Positions 14,551 through 26,335 of a DNA stretch of 64,000 nucleotides are shown one piece after another (position 1 is the first letter of the stretch; each line of letters starts with the position of its first letter). Origin of the DNA: Aotearoamyces nothofagi (taxonomy: Eukaryota > Ascomycota > Leotiomycetes > Leotiales > Tympanidaceae); the NCBI GenBank assembly GCA_015345905.1, contig JADDTR010000008.1:310001-374000 (forward strand), written 5' to 3'. Under the pieces are notes generated by a model. That model saw nothing but the letters and a program-made list of their open reading frames with translations. It searched no databases and had not been told where the DNA came from. Made by a program: the position numbers and the translations under genes.

Positions 14551-17500
14551 AGTACATACTGTAGCATACCATGCCCTCCGTCAACTCCGTCAACTCATCC
14601 ACCCCCACCGCTACTACTTCCTGTATGTGCATTTAACCCGCCAACCGTTGTCCATCCAAAACATCCCTGGAAAGCCAGCGTCCCCTGCCGCCGACAGCTG
14701 CGGTCGTCTACGGGGTTATGTCCAGGAATGGCCTTCCGGTCTTGCTAACGTAGGTGCTGCGCAACACGCTGGAAGTACCGCCGGTCAATCTCAATATCAT
14801 ATTAGTGTTAATGTTAATGTGACTTCGTATGCCGACCGGAGCAAGTCCGGACAAGAACAAATACAGATGCTCCAGGGGCCTCTTCTCCTTCGCCGCTCGT
14901 TAGGATGAGTCCATGGCCTCAAGTGCCGCGGATAGCAATACCCTTCGTACTCTTCGTCGTTGGCCACTGCTCCCAGCGGCGTGAATCGACCGTGCTGATG
15001 CTGCCCCCGTGCGAAGGACAAATGACCGGATCGGGTGGCAAACGGCCTGGGAACTCCTACAGCAATAGATTTAGGCTGGAACAGACTGCGTGGGGTGGCC
15101 ATACTCCTCCATTATCCGCCATCCGCCATCCGCCATCCATCCATCCTCCATCCTCCAAATCCTTCACCCAGCGAGCCGAAGCTGTAAGTACAAGCAGGCA
15201 TATATGCAAGCCATCTCGGGTGCTTTCCTGTCTAGGAAGACCGGAGTGCCCCGTACCTCCTGCCAAAACAAGAATATGCCTCGTATACTGTGCACTGTAG
15301 TAGGCCCATGCCTTTGTCGTGAACTCGTGATGGTGTCGAGGGCAGTGAGATCCAACTGAGAAGGTGAAGTGAGAGTGGCCGGGAGTGGTGGTCGGTGGTT
15401 TTGCTCATCGGTGGGGATCCAGCTCTCGGCTCGCTTTTCGTGGTGCTACTGTGAAGAGTCCGCTCATCCATGCTGCTGCTGCTGGGGAACACTCGTGACC
15501 CTCATAGTCGAAGGTGCATAGTGAGGCATAGCTAGGCATAGCGAGGTCAGGTGACGGAAGCATCCCAAGCACCCCAAGCTGGCAGAAGGTGCCTCGAAGG
15601 CATCTCCAGCAGCAGAAAAAAGATGTCCTGAAGAGAAAGAAACAATAGAAACCAAAATCAGCAGCGAGCGCTGACATCTTTATACACACCGTCCAGTCAC
15701 GGTCGATGCGCTTTTGCCTTATCAGCAAGCAGATCAGACACCATTGCAGCCCTTCCAGGTGCCACATTCGCAAAGATACGGCGATATGGCATGACAGCAG
15801 CACTCCCGTACAGATTATGCTATCTCGCTCGTATATCGCAGCATCGCAGCATCGTAGCACGCCCGTCCCTGTTTCCGCTGCCCTTCGTCTCCCCCTTCCA
15901 TTCGCTCGAGTTAGCGACCCAGGGCCAAAGTATGATTGCGTCTCCAGGCCGTGTGATACCGCGATGTCGCGATAGGCACGCTCTTCGGCGTCGACCACCC
16001 AAACAGCGGGCGTTTTCTTCACACTACAGCACTCCGTCATTCTATCTACAGGTCCCAAGCCCTGGCCACGCCCGCAATAGGCAAGTCGAGCACCGCCTCT
16101 CACCTCGCTCACCGCCCTCGTCTTGGAGCAGCAGCGAGCACACCTTTGACGCCTGTACCACCCGCAACGCCCTCCCCATCGGAATCCTCACAGATAACCA
16201 TTTGCTCCCCCGCCCATACCGGGTCTCGTCCCGTGCTTGCCAGATCTCGGTATCTCTTGGTGTCTTCCACAATGCCGCAGCCCATGCTGCAGATCTCTTT
16301 GGCTCTCTCGCTATCTCCGTCCGCGGATTTGGGCAGATGGAGTATATACGCGGGGTAGATAGGACTGTGCCAATCTTGGTCCAAGGTCCACGCTTCCATA
16401 GGACGGCCTTCCCTGCGCCCTGTGTGTGGTTGACCATACAGTAGTACGGAGAGTCTTTGCATTCCCTCGTGTTCTCGTGTCCTTGGCTCCCCCTGTCTCC
16501 TCCTTCCCTTTCCCCCAATCTTCACGGGCATTGTCACCATGGCAGTCCAGGTTCAAGGGCTGACGCCCAAGCCATCAAGGTTATTATCGTTCCCAGTTTC
16601 TCTTACCTCATACCATTTCCTATCTAGGAAAGTTCTTTTTTGGTTGGGCCACGTGAGATCTGCATGGTCAGGAACCACTGTCCACAATCTTATCCATCCC
16701 TCTCACTTTCTGCTTAGTATGTTAGCAAGAGCACGCGGGCCGCCGAAGCTCTCTACTGGCATGCCTAAGGTATGCCATGCCGACTCTCACTCGACGTAAT
16801 GAGCATGTGTACACGTCACAACCTCACAACCCCAAACATCGTCACTTCTCGTGCCAAGCTTCATGCCTCGGAACTGCTAAGGTAGCATAGCATATAGAGA
16901 GAAATGAATGACATCGTCGAACTGGAATCCGATTCCGGCCAGATCATCATAGGCAAAACCAACAGCAATGCTTGCTGATGATACAATGTCTCTACTATCG
17001 ACTTCCACTGTGGGCCAGCATTTGCTATCTCAGCATCAAGATTGAAGCTCCATCCTTCTTCATCTGCTCTCCATCTTCCAATTCCAGTCACACAATGCTA
17101 CATCTAACTACCAGATACGTCTAGGCAAGCTATAAGAACTAGACCAACTTCATCGTCTCCCCAAGGCACGGCATAGGTTGCGGAGACGCAGTCGATAGGC
17201 GAGAACAGCACCTGCGATGAGCATTCTCAGAGCAACAGCATACGCTACTCCATGAAAAAGTCGCCGTGGCCACGGCCAGCAAACGCAACTGCGGGAGCCA
17301 CAGTCTGCCTCCTCCCAGCCTCCACCTCTGGAGAAGCCCCCCATCCAGCTCCCTGCAGCCCTTTAAACCCCCCCCCCCCCAAGGACCTAGCATCGCCATC
17401 CCTCTCCTCTTCCAGCTATGCCTTGTCCTGGCATTGGTCTCGGTATATATAATCGCGCGGCCTGCCGTGCAAGAGGTAGGAGAGGCGATGAATGGCAAAT

Positions 17501-17997
17501 AGAGAGAGGGGAGGACGTTGTCGCAGAAGTTGCAAGGTAGCATCTTCTTTCTAGTGAACATGTCTGGCATGTAAAGATGGGGGGTTTTCTAGACACTGCT
17601 TACAAGCAAAGCAAACTTTGATATAGAGAGCAGACAAGACTGGGCCGGCCCATCCAATCAATAAAATTATCTTTTCTTTTCTTTTATGATATCTTATTCT
17701 CATAGCTAGTATTACACACGCTCACGAAGCACGCCACACTTCAGGTTCAGCTACTGAACGCCACATACAAAGCAATAATCAACGCGAAACTCCCGAAGCT
17801 AGCGGCATAAAGCAAGTTCACGGCCATTTCTCGATTCCAGAGCCCAAATTACGTTCCTCTTGCGCTGTTCCAACCATTCACGCCGTCATTAATCCACCCT
17901 ACAATCGAAACATGAAGCGAACGCAACGTCTTAAGTCCAGCCAATACACATCAAGCAAATCATCTAAGATCCGATATCATCCGGAATCTAACAGATC

Positions 17998-20188
17998 TCA
18001 GAGCATTGTTCCAAAAGTCCCATCCGTTGGAATAGCTTTTCTAGGACTCGACTTGCCCCCCTCATCTGTGTTGGGTTTCCGATGTCTGAATGTAAAGCCA
18101 ACGAATAAGCTTTTGTTCATTGGATCTTCTCGGTCAGCCATGTTCTCGAGTGCCGTCTGCTTATCGTGTACTTCCTTATATTTAGCCATGTCAGCCTCGT
18201 TACTGAAGTCGTCAAAATAGCCGGCGTCAGTCTCAGAATCGAGCTCAGGTACAAAGGGTGCTCGTTGGAGGCGAAGAGTCGTCCAGTCAACTTCGGCAAA
18301 ATAGTGGTGGTTATAGACGGCTTTGATGGAGTCGAAACGCTTCGACTTGGATGCAATGAGACTGTATACTGATTAGGTGCATTCAAGGATCCCGAAGATG
18401 TGTTTTACATACCTTGTAATGAAGTGCCAGGTCCGGTTACTAATGAAGTAGTTTGGATCTTCCCATGTGGGGCGCTGGAGAACGTCCCTCCAGTGCTTCA
18501 AATTCTTCCATGTCTCATCAACTGTGGAGCCTGCAAATGGTGGGAAGCCAGTCAACGCTTCAAAGAGCATACATCCCAGGCTCCAGTAGTCAACAGAGAA
18601 GTCGTATGAGTCACCCTTTAAAACCTCAGGGGCCATATAATCAGGAGAGCCAACAATAGACTTGGCATAGTTGATGTCTCTATTCCTCATAGACAAGTAA
18701 CCGTCACGACGTTCTGCAACAGTACGTTGATCCATTGGTTTACCAAACGGCACTGAAGTATCTCCGACTTGTTCCAGCTTGATTCGCATGGATTCAATCT
18801 TACCCGGAGCCAGGAAGCCAGCTGCGAGTCCAAAGTCGGTAAGCTTAACGTGACCAGTAGAGTCAATGAGGAAGTTCTCGGGTTTTAGATCTCTATGAAT
18901 GTAGCCAAGCTGATGAAGGGCATCAACCGAACAGAACATCTCGGCGATATAAAACCGAGCATGGCGGTTTGCAAGGACCCCGGTATTATTGAGCAAGGTC
19001 CGGAAGTCACCACCTGGGACATATTCCTATAGGATAAAGTTAGCAAATGTCATCATCGTTTGGTAGATGTACGAACCATAGCTAGGTAGATGCTCTTATC
19101 GTCTTGAAACGAGTATAGAAGTCTGACAAGCCACTCGCTCTTGGCGTTGGTCAAGATATCCCTCTCAGTCAAGACATGCCTAATCTCATCGAGCTTGAAG
19201 AGAAGCTTCTTGCTCATGACCTTCAGAGCGCAGACTTCTCGGGTATCCTTCTTCTGGGCTAGGAAGACTTGGCCATATCCACCCTGTCCAACCTGTGTAA
19301 GGATTTGGAAATCGCCCTGACGAAGACGTACACGACGCTTCCGGAGGTTTGCCCGCTCACGCCCAGCATATTTCTGCCAAACTGGACTATAAACTTCTTG
19401 TGGTGTAGCGGGTGGAGCGGGGTATTCGGCTTTGAAGTGGTTGAGTCTGTTCTGACGAGTCCCGACATAGGTGAGGAGGTCAAAGTAGTAGTCAAGAAAG
19501 TCTAGCTGCATTAGTGAAAATCACTGCGAGGTGTAGAGGAGGACTTACAGAGCTGTGTGACATTCGCAAGTCTCTTGACGTTTGGCTTCTGCAAAATAGC
19601 CAATTCCTCCTGAGTAAGACCTCGCTGGGTGTTGTATTTCCTAACTGTTTGCACTGGCTGCTCTCGAGGCTGATATAGCTCTTGACGTGATAATGCTGCT
19701 TGGTTTTGAGGGAAAGGGTCCATGCCCAAACGAGAGCTGGGTGGAGTGTTTTCTTTGCCTTGCTTCCTCAGAGGACTCCCTGGCGAGACAGCAGATTTGT
19801 AGATTATAGATTCATCGGCATTCACCAAGGCTCCGCCGAAGTATGATTCATCCACGGCCAACGTATTGTTCTTCGACGGCGACAACGGCGTGCCTACACC
19901 CTGGCGGCCACTTTTCGTAGGACTTGACGCAGCCGACGCAAGCTTCATCGCATTCTCGAAGGCAACGGGCAGGTCATTGGCACCGGGAGGATTTCGATTC
20001 TTGCTCGGGCTGCCTTGCGGGGTTTGCACCGGATTTATGAAATTGCTCCTCGTCGGCGTGCTCGGCCGAGAAGAAGTGAAAGTGTCGTGCTGGCTTGACC
20101 GGGTGTGGAGCGGCGGAGGCGGTACTGGCAGCACAGTATCATGCTTGGCGGCGTGCGAGGGGAAGAGGTTTGCCATGAAGCTGGACAT
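17998..20188 (-). CDS. dbf2: Dbf2/Sid2-family NDR protein kinase (mitotic exit / septation initiation network)
   Basis: AGC-family NDR/LATS serine/threonine kinase acting with Mob1 at the spindle pole and division site to drive mitotic exit and septation (Sid2 in fission yeast, SidB in Aspergillus). Exons 20188-19549, 19501-19077, 19026-18413 and 18361-17998 give 680 aa. A Ser/Pro-rich N terminus is followed by the Mob1-binding NTR region (YFLDYYFDLLTYVGTRQ, about 214-230). The glycine loop GQGGYGQV is at 285-292, HRDLKPEN at 399-406 and DFG at 419-421. A long NDR-type activation insert leads to the phospho-site segment SIVGSPDYMAPE, and the C-terminal hydrophobic motif FVGFTF is near 646. 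The Dbf2-specific GQGGYGQ loop and YYFDLLTY block separate it from Cot1/Cbk1. Introns 1 and 3 each have a closely preceding out-of-frame AG, so acceptor choice matters. ATG 20188 is preferred because upstream in-frame starts are non-ATG. Confidence 0.93.
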
Positions 20189-22549
20189 GGTCAATGACGG
20201 ATCTCAGCCGGCGGCGACAGCAGTCGGCAGGACGTTGCGAGAGCCTCGTAGGGTAGATATGCAGTGGGTGGAAGAGTGCAATCAGTGCAATCAGTGCGAT
20301 CAGTGCGATCAGTGCTTGGGCGCCTTCTTATCCTGCAAGGCAAGGAGAACAACAAAGCGTGTGGAACGAAACAAGGGATAACCAGGCTGCGCCGGCGGAG
20401 CTTGGGGTTAACATTCAGGCTGGCACGGCTGGGCAGGTGGAGCTGGGGGTGTATTTTAAGTCCAGATTCGCGGCTGCACTGTGACCCAGCACCATGCAGC
20501 ATCGGCGGAGCCGTAAGGGATTGGTGCGTGTGCGGTGCGTGCGGTGCAGGCGGTGGGGCAGATCTGACAGATGGTAAACAGAGCAATCGCGTTGCGGCGG
20601 CAACCCAGGAACAAGCACGCGCTAGAGGCCGCAGACCTGACGAGCCAGCAGCGGATGACGTCCGCCGCTGGGAATGAGAATAGAAGCATGATAGATAGTT
20701 GAAATCCTGAAGCGTCAAACTCGGCACCTCCATTCCATCTCTCTGCTGCCTCCATCAATGCCGGCTCCGGACTCTGTCCGCTCCGCGTGGGCTGGCTCGC
20801 CAGGAGGAAGATACGCAGCGCCAAACGGGAAGCACGCACGTCTGGTCCCCTGCAGTGGACCCTGGAACCCCAGCAAAATGGCAGAGTGGTTTCTACAGAG
20901 CCAACTGGGAGCGAGCGTCATGTGCGTTTCAAGAGTTCATTGCATTGGTGGCTACGGGAAATCGGATACAGTGCCGAGCAATGGCTGAGCAATGTCTGAG
21001 CAAGGTGCATCGGCGAGGACACCTTGGTACAGCAGTTCATAACAGCAAGTTGCCAGTTCGCTGGCTACTCAGCTACAGTGGATGTCCGGAAGCAATGTTT
21101 CTGGCAGTGCTGGTCACGTGAGCGGGCCCTCTGAAGATGGGAATTAGCCGAGCCCTTGATTCTCGGTAGCAGCCTACGCATACAGAAGGTCGCTGGAGCT
21201 GCAACTCGGCCCACTCGAGCTAGCTGCCAAAAGGCTAGCATGGCATTAAAGTGGCATAAAGTCGACGGTCTCACACCCGGCAGGATGTAAGCGAATAGGC
21301 CGTACTGTAACGTCCCTGAGAAGACGTCAGAAACCCGTGACTCGCTTGCCAAGTGAACGAGACGTCCAAAGTACAGAACCTCTAGCCTCTGACCTCTCCC
21401 TTTACAAAGCTCTGTTATTTGGCGCTCGGACAATGACTGTACAACGTAATTCAATGGCAATGTGACTGGACAAAAGACGCGGTTACATGTATCCAAGTGT
21501 ACTGCAGTCGCAGCTGTATGTGTGCACTTCCAGACTTATCAGCAATGACATCAGAGCATGGATCCTCGGGCATGACATCATATTGCCAGAACCAGACATC
21601 ATGGCAGACACGAGGCACAGAAGATGCGTCGCTCTTGTGTTACTGGGCGATTTCGTGCTCGCGAGGCCAGCCAGGCTATCAGTGTCCGGGGCATCACCAC
21701 CGCTAGCATGAAGGGGCGCGTGTCTCGAATTTCTGTCGTTTCGGCATTCTACCATGCCAATGACTCTCGCCCCCTTGTATGTCTGCTTGCTATTGGCAAG
21801 CACTGGTGGGGTAGGTGGCAAGGCTTCGATAATGACCTACATACCGCGGTAGCGTCTTCACGTGGGCCTCGTGCGAAAAGGCATCTACTGAGGGTCTAGG
21901 CATCCTACAGGGAGAGATCTCAGTTGCCTATACCCTGCAGGCCATGCTGGCCTTCCGGCGTATCTACGAATGAGAGTTCTTGGCAGCTCTTTCCCCAGAG
22001 ATGAGTTGCACGGCCAGTGCCCATCCAAGCCATCCAAGCCGGTCTTGAGGCTGGCGGAGCCTGTCGTGCCTGCCGTGCCTGCTGTGGGTGGGCAAGACCG
22101 TGGAGCATGGGGCACGGGGCATGCATCATACCGTATAACTGGCAATGACGTCCTTTCCTTTCTGTTATTCTGGCACCTGCGTTTGCTGGCTTGGCCGGGA
22201 TCTTGCTGTCTTTAGTACCCTCTATGAGACAATCCTAGGTAGGTAGGTAGGTACCTTGGGTAAGAGCATGCATCTAGCTATGACGTCCTGTTCCTTTTTC
22301 TCATTGAATGCCAGCCGCTATCGCTTTGAGACCCTGAATTGGGTACCTAAGGTACCCAAGGTGGGACAAAGCACCTACTAGCTCGCCTGCTGCCTGCCCC
22401 AACCACTATAAGAACCTCCTCCTCCTCCAACCACCTTTCTCTTCTTCACAAACACCACAATCCCCCAACTTCACCCAGGCCTTCAAATCAAGCTCAACTC
22501 CATACCAAAAACACCAATCACTCAATCAGCTCGACTAATAAACATCAAA
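20189..22549. other. Divergent intergenic region between dbf2 and the stress-protein gene
   Basis: About 2.4 kb with no supported gene. It holds the dbf2 promoter, with a short tandem array of CAATCAGTG/CGATCAGTG units at about 20278-20317. On the right is the promoter and CT-rich leader of the stress-protein gene, with a TATAAG-like element near 22408. Confidence 0.6.
22339..22359. repeat. GGTACC palindrome in the stress-gene promoter
   Basis: Two 10-base arms (TTGGGTACCT and AGGTACCCAA) flank a single central base, a near-perfect palindrome about 190 bases upstream of the stress-protein ATG. A GGTAGGTAGGTACC run lies about 100 bases further upstream (22236-22254). It could be a protein-binding site or just one of the dispersed GGTACC motifs also seen at 59.5-60.3 kb. 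Confidence 0.6.
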
Positions 22550-23101
22550 ATGTCTGACACAGGGTATGTAACTGCATCCCAAGTATTTCAGCCCACTATT
22601 CTGTCTAGTCTTCCATATAGTATTGCCCAGCATTCATGGATGGAACCTGCTAACACCCTATTCAGACGCAAGGGTCTCGGTGAGCAGGTCTCTGAGAAGA
22701 TCACTCCCGACTCTCAGAAGACTTTCACCGACAAGGCCTCTGAGAACATTACCGGCACCTACGACAAGGCCGCTGGTGCTCTTCAGCCAGGTAAGTCATA
22801 AACGCCTATAGTCCCTTCCACAACCCTACATTCTAATATTTCCTTTACAGACAGCGAGAAGTCCACGACCCAGAAGATCGGCGACAGCACCCGCTCTAAT
22901 GCCGATGATGCTCAGAAGGATACCAAAGGCTACGTCGAGTCTGCTCAGGATACTGCAGGCAGCATTGCCAATGCCGCTGCTGACAAGGTCAAGTCTGCTG
23001 GTAAGCATCTCATCACGATACTATTCCACATTGAGTCCTAACTAATATGCTTAACAGCTGACTACGTCTCCGGCACCGCCTCTGAGAGCAAGCCTCAATA
23101 A
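22550..23101 (+). CDS. Hsp9/Hsp12-like small stress protein (4 exons)
   Basis: Small hydrophilic, membrane-associating heat-shock protein of the Hsp12/Hsp9/Awh11 family, induced by heat, osmotic and stationary-phase stress. Exons 22550-22563, 22666-22790, 22851-23000 and 23058-23101 join in phase to give 110 aa. After a four-residue MSDT start comes the family core: GRKGLGEQVSEKITPDSQKT, then TDKASENITGTYDKAAG, then Lys/Asp/Ala-rich segments typical of amphipathic helices that form on lipid. There are no cysteines or transmembrane helices. The first exon encodes only four full codons plus two bases, a common arrangement in filamentous fungi. The 5' region is CT/CA-rich with a TATA-like element, as expected for a highly expressed gene. 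Family call is firm; induction is inferred. Confidence 0.9.
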
Positions 23102-23796
23102 GCGCCATCGTCTTCTCACGATACCTTTCCTTCGATTGTTTACAGATAGTTGATGGATGAGATGCTTCTACAATTTCCTTCGGGTTACATGGTGGTTGTC
23201 GTTCTCTCTTTTCCTTGATGGTCACAATGGATACCCAGGTTGATACTTTGAGATGGTGCCTTTCGACGCTCAGATTGGAAGTCTTTTTTCATTTATGAGC
23301 TATGATAGCCATGAGAAAGACGCCTGTGGACAGTACAATAGCATATGAATTAAAATAATGCTTTGCAAAATACTGATATCGGCGGTGACTTGGAATGAAA
23401 AATCGTGACAAGAGCCTGAGGAAACTATCCAAACCGATTCGGCCCAGGTCAATCCAGAGCACTAGTAGACCGCACCTATAACTCCTCATTTACTTAGTCA
23501 TTAATCAGAATGCTTGCCTTATAATATGTTACCCCACCAAAAACAACTCCCACGTGACTTGCATCCCACTAAAAGCGGTGAAACGCGGCAGCTCGCCCTA
23601 CGCGTTTTAACCGTCATAATAATTATGCACGCCTAAGCTACACGTTCAAGCTCTTCCAATGCGAGTTCCAATGCAAACCTAGTCTTTTTACACACGTTAC
23701 ACTTGAGATCCACATAACCGCTATTAGGGGCACTCTATATCGGAACTACATATACAGCGACCGAACCGTGGTTGTAGTGAGGAATACGAAGGAAGG
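23102..23796. other. Intergenic between stress-protein gene and Wbp11-like gene
   Basis: About 700 bases without a supported gene: 3' UTR of the stress gene and promoter of the downstream gene on the same strand. Confidence 0.5.
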
Positions 23797-24859
23797 ATGC
23801 CGAAGGAAAAGTCCATAAACCCAGCGCAGGCGCAAAGGAAGGCGGAAAAGGCGAAAGCCATTAAGAAAGGTATGCCGCTTAGTTGCTAGAGTGATTCAGA
23901 GATACATCACTGCCATGTTGGCGTCATTGGCGCTGCTGCTCGGAGTCTGTCTATCCTGGCTCTGCAAGAAATATCGACTTAGGGCCCCATCTATATGTCT
24001 ACTTTATCTTAATTACGTCTGCTAACCTATTCTTCATATCACAGGTAAAGCTGAAGCTGCGTCCCGGCGCAATGACAGACTTGCTGGGCGAAACCCAGAT
24101 CGACTGCAGAAACAACTAGATGACCTCAAAGCGGAAGAAGCCAGTAGTGGCAAGCTGAACTCCCACCAGCAAAAGGTTGTCGAAGGGCTCGAGCGGGACT
24201 TGAAAGCCGTGCGGAAAGCTCGAGAAGCCTTGGGCGATCGAGCCCCTGCATTTTCATCTGGCGGAAGGGGAGGACGAGAAGGTGGCGATCGGGGTAGAGG
24301 CGGGGCTGTGCTAGGAAAGCGGAGAAGAGATGGTGGATATGGAGATGGCGGAGAGAGCGATGAGAGTGATGTACCGGAGGATGTGAAGGCTATACCAATG
24401 CCAAGAGACACACCACCGCCAATACCAAAGGAGGTGATGGATAAGTGGTACCAGGCTCGACGGGAGCGAAATGGGCAAGGTCGGGATCGAGACGGACAGG
24501 GTACGAGTGCAAATAATATACCCCTGGGAGATAATGGAAGAAGAGGAGCCCACCTTGATGGATTGCCCCCTAGGCCTGCTAGCCAAAAAGATACAATTTC
24601 AAAGCCGGCGGCTGAGGCGAAGACTGTGTATGAAGCTGCTCCTGCGATCAGGGACCTGAGAAAGGAGGCAGTGAGCGCATTTGTGCCTTCGTCAGTACGT
24701 CTAAAGATGGAAAAATCCAAAGGATTAGGCGGGTTAGTTGAACCTGAGGAGGCAGATAGGTTGGAGAAAGAAGGCTATTTAAGTGGGAGGCAGGGAACGC
24801 AAGAGAGCGATTCGAAGAATGTTATGTTGGAGGAAGTGGAAGATGAGGATGATTACTAG
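23797..24859 (+). CDS. Wbp11-like pre-mRNA splicing-associated protein (2 exons)
   Basis: Nuclear protein of the WW-domain-binding protein 11 family, associated with the spliceosome and, in animals, with PQBP1 and PP1. Exon 1 23797-23869 and exon 2 24045-24859 (intron 175 nt) give 295 aa. The N terminus (MPKEKSINPAQAQRKAEKAK) is the conserved Wbp11 domain, rich in Lys/Ala/Arg and predicted to be coiled. A Gly/Arg-rich linker follows. Short proline motifs (DTPPPIPKEV, GLPPRPASQ) are candidate WW/SH3 ligands. The C-terminal block RDLRKEAVSAFVPSSVR is typical of the family, and the protein ends in an acidic tail (EEVEDEDDY). It is shorter than animal WBP11, as fungal members usually are. Apparently intact. 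Confidence 0.85.
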
Positions 24860-25309
24860 GTGAGGAGCATGGGAACATCGGAAGAACTTTAATATAAGAT
24901 ACCCAACAATTATGAGCGTTCAGATCTATACTCGTGGTGCCTGTGTGGTCAATCTGGCAAAACTCTGAAAGTGAGTCCTTTTCAACTAATGCCGTGTGGG
25001 CTCTCCGTTCAGGCTTGGCTTGTCTTTTTCCGAGCATGTATTCTATGCCACAATTCGGCGTGTTGCAATAATATTGAACAGAGCAGGGAATGCTGAAGGA
25101 TGCTGAGATATTCCGAGGGGTAGGCTGTGATTATACAGGAATCTGACACTGGCAACTTATACGGAGGCTTTGTTCATGTAGGTCCGGTTGCAATTTAACG
25201 CGTCTTCTACAGTTTTGTCCACTCCTGCAGTACATCCTCTTCGCAGCTCTCGGGATCTCTCTCCAGCATCGGTTACTCCATCACCTACCATTTCCAACCA
25301 CATAGAAGC
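24860..25309. other. Convergent intergenic spacer
   Basis: About 450 bases between the converging Wbp11-like and GPI-protein genes; presumably both 3' UTRs. No other feature seen. Confidence 0.5.
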
Positions 25310-26121
25310 CTAAAGTGCAATCAATAGTGCCACCAGCACCGCGATCAATGCCGCAAAACTCTGCCCTCCTTTCGTCATGCGTTTTGCGCCACTCGACTCA
25401 GTCGACGTAGCAGCGGCCGTAGTGGAAGCTACATTAGCAGCTTCGGCGCCTACCACCGTCGCCGTTCTTGTGCTCGTCACAACCGCAGTACTGGTCGAGC
25501 CCGCACCCTCTACTGTTGTGGTGGTAAAGACCTCTGTTCGAGTCTCCCAACCCGTAGTGTGTGTCCCAGACCCTGTATAAGTATACCATCCACCCGCTGG
25601 GCCGCCATGTCCACCTTGATTGAAACCCCCCCATCCAGCGCCCCAGGGGCCGGTATCGGAGTTCCAGTAAGAGCAGGAAGACGTATATTCAGATGGTGAC
25701 GCGGAAGAGAGAGACGTGCAGCTGGAATAGGCTGCGCAGAATGAGGAGGCGAGTGAAGTATATGGCCACGCGGATTGGGTGCTAAAGCAGGAGACGCTCA
25801 GGCAATCGCTTACGGTAGCAGTAGGTGTTGCGCAGTAAGATGCCCAGGCAGATGTGCGGGTTGGCCAGGCCGAGGAGAAGCAGGAGGCCTGTATGGCTGT
25901 TAGTAAATAAAGCCATTAGAATATATGTACCTAGAGCGTGGAGGATGGGTTGGAAAGGGGTTTGAGATTTGAAATTGAGGTGATAACTTGGATAGGAAAC
26001 AGAGGATATATCATACCCAACAAGCTGGATCATAGCCATCATAGTCACCGTCATACCACCCATTGGCGGAGACAAGGCTCAGATAGCCCATAGAGAGTAA
26101 AAAAGGATTAGAGAACATCAT
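25310..26121 (-). CDS. Cysteine-rich, GPI-anchored CFEM-like cell-surface protein (2 exons)
   Basis: Predicted cell-wall or plasma-membrane protein. Exon 1 26121-26017 and exon 2 25888-25310 join in phase 0 to give 227 aa. Residues 1-20 form a signal peptide (start MMFSNPFLLS). Eight cysteines at about 34, 38, 54, 64, 69, 86, 92 and 107 begin with PACWASC and include a DC element, resembling the eight-Cys CFEM domain used in heme/iron uptake and adhesion, but the spacing is not canonical. A Gly/Trp/Tyr-rich segment follows (about 115-145), then a long Thr/Ser stalk suited to O-mannosylation. A Ser-Ser-Gly omega-like site precedes a hydrophobic C-terminal helix, the hallmark of GPI attachment. 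The mature frame lacks an early ATG in exon 2, so the gene is easily missed. CFEM membership is tentative; GPI anchoring is well supported. Confidence 0.8.
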
Positions 26122-26335
26122 ATTTGCGTTGGTACATTGATACTCAGCAATTGTGAATCCCCGAGCAATTATGTAAAACAAAAAAAAAAGTCAATTCAAC
26201 CGCTTATCTACCCCTCCCAACGATTACCTCCAGCTTAGACACGCGTTCGAAGTCATGTTCGTCACGTCCAAGCTGGTCAGCCCCCGCACATTGGGGAAGT
26301 CCGGGTAACCGCACCACAGCCACAATAATCCGGTC

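Larger units (their letters stand above)
8551..17997. other. 9.4-kb gene-poor region with simple repeats
   Basis: No gene I can support. The right side of areA is its promoter and leader. Beyond that the sequence is mostly low-complexity: (GCGAT)n, (AGC)n and (TGGCA)n microsatellites, GTAC-centred inverted repeats near 14.5 kb, scattered TACGGAGTA/TACTCCGTA motifs and a C-tract near 17.37 kb. Open frames exist on both strands but have Arg/Ser/Cys-biased composition, no domains and no consistent splice signals. Confidence 0.6.

Noticed and set aside
16861-17091. Minus-strand open frame with balanced composition
   Set aside because: It lacks an ATG at its 5' end, and no upstream exon or domain could be found.
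17747-17827. 26-codon minus-strand ORF encoding a single hydrophobic segment (MAVNLLYAASFGSFALIIAL...)
   Set aside because: It looks like a tiny membrane peptide, but it is too short to judge, matches no small membrane protein I know, and lies just downstream of dbf2 where UTR sequence is expected.
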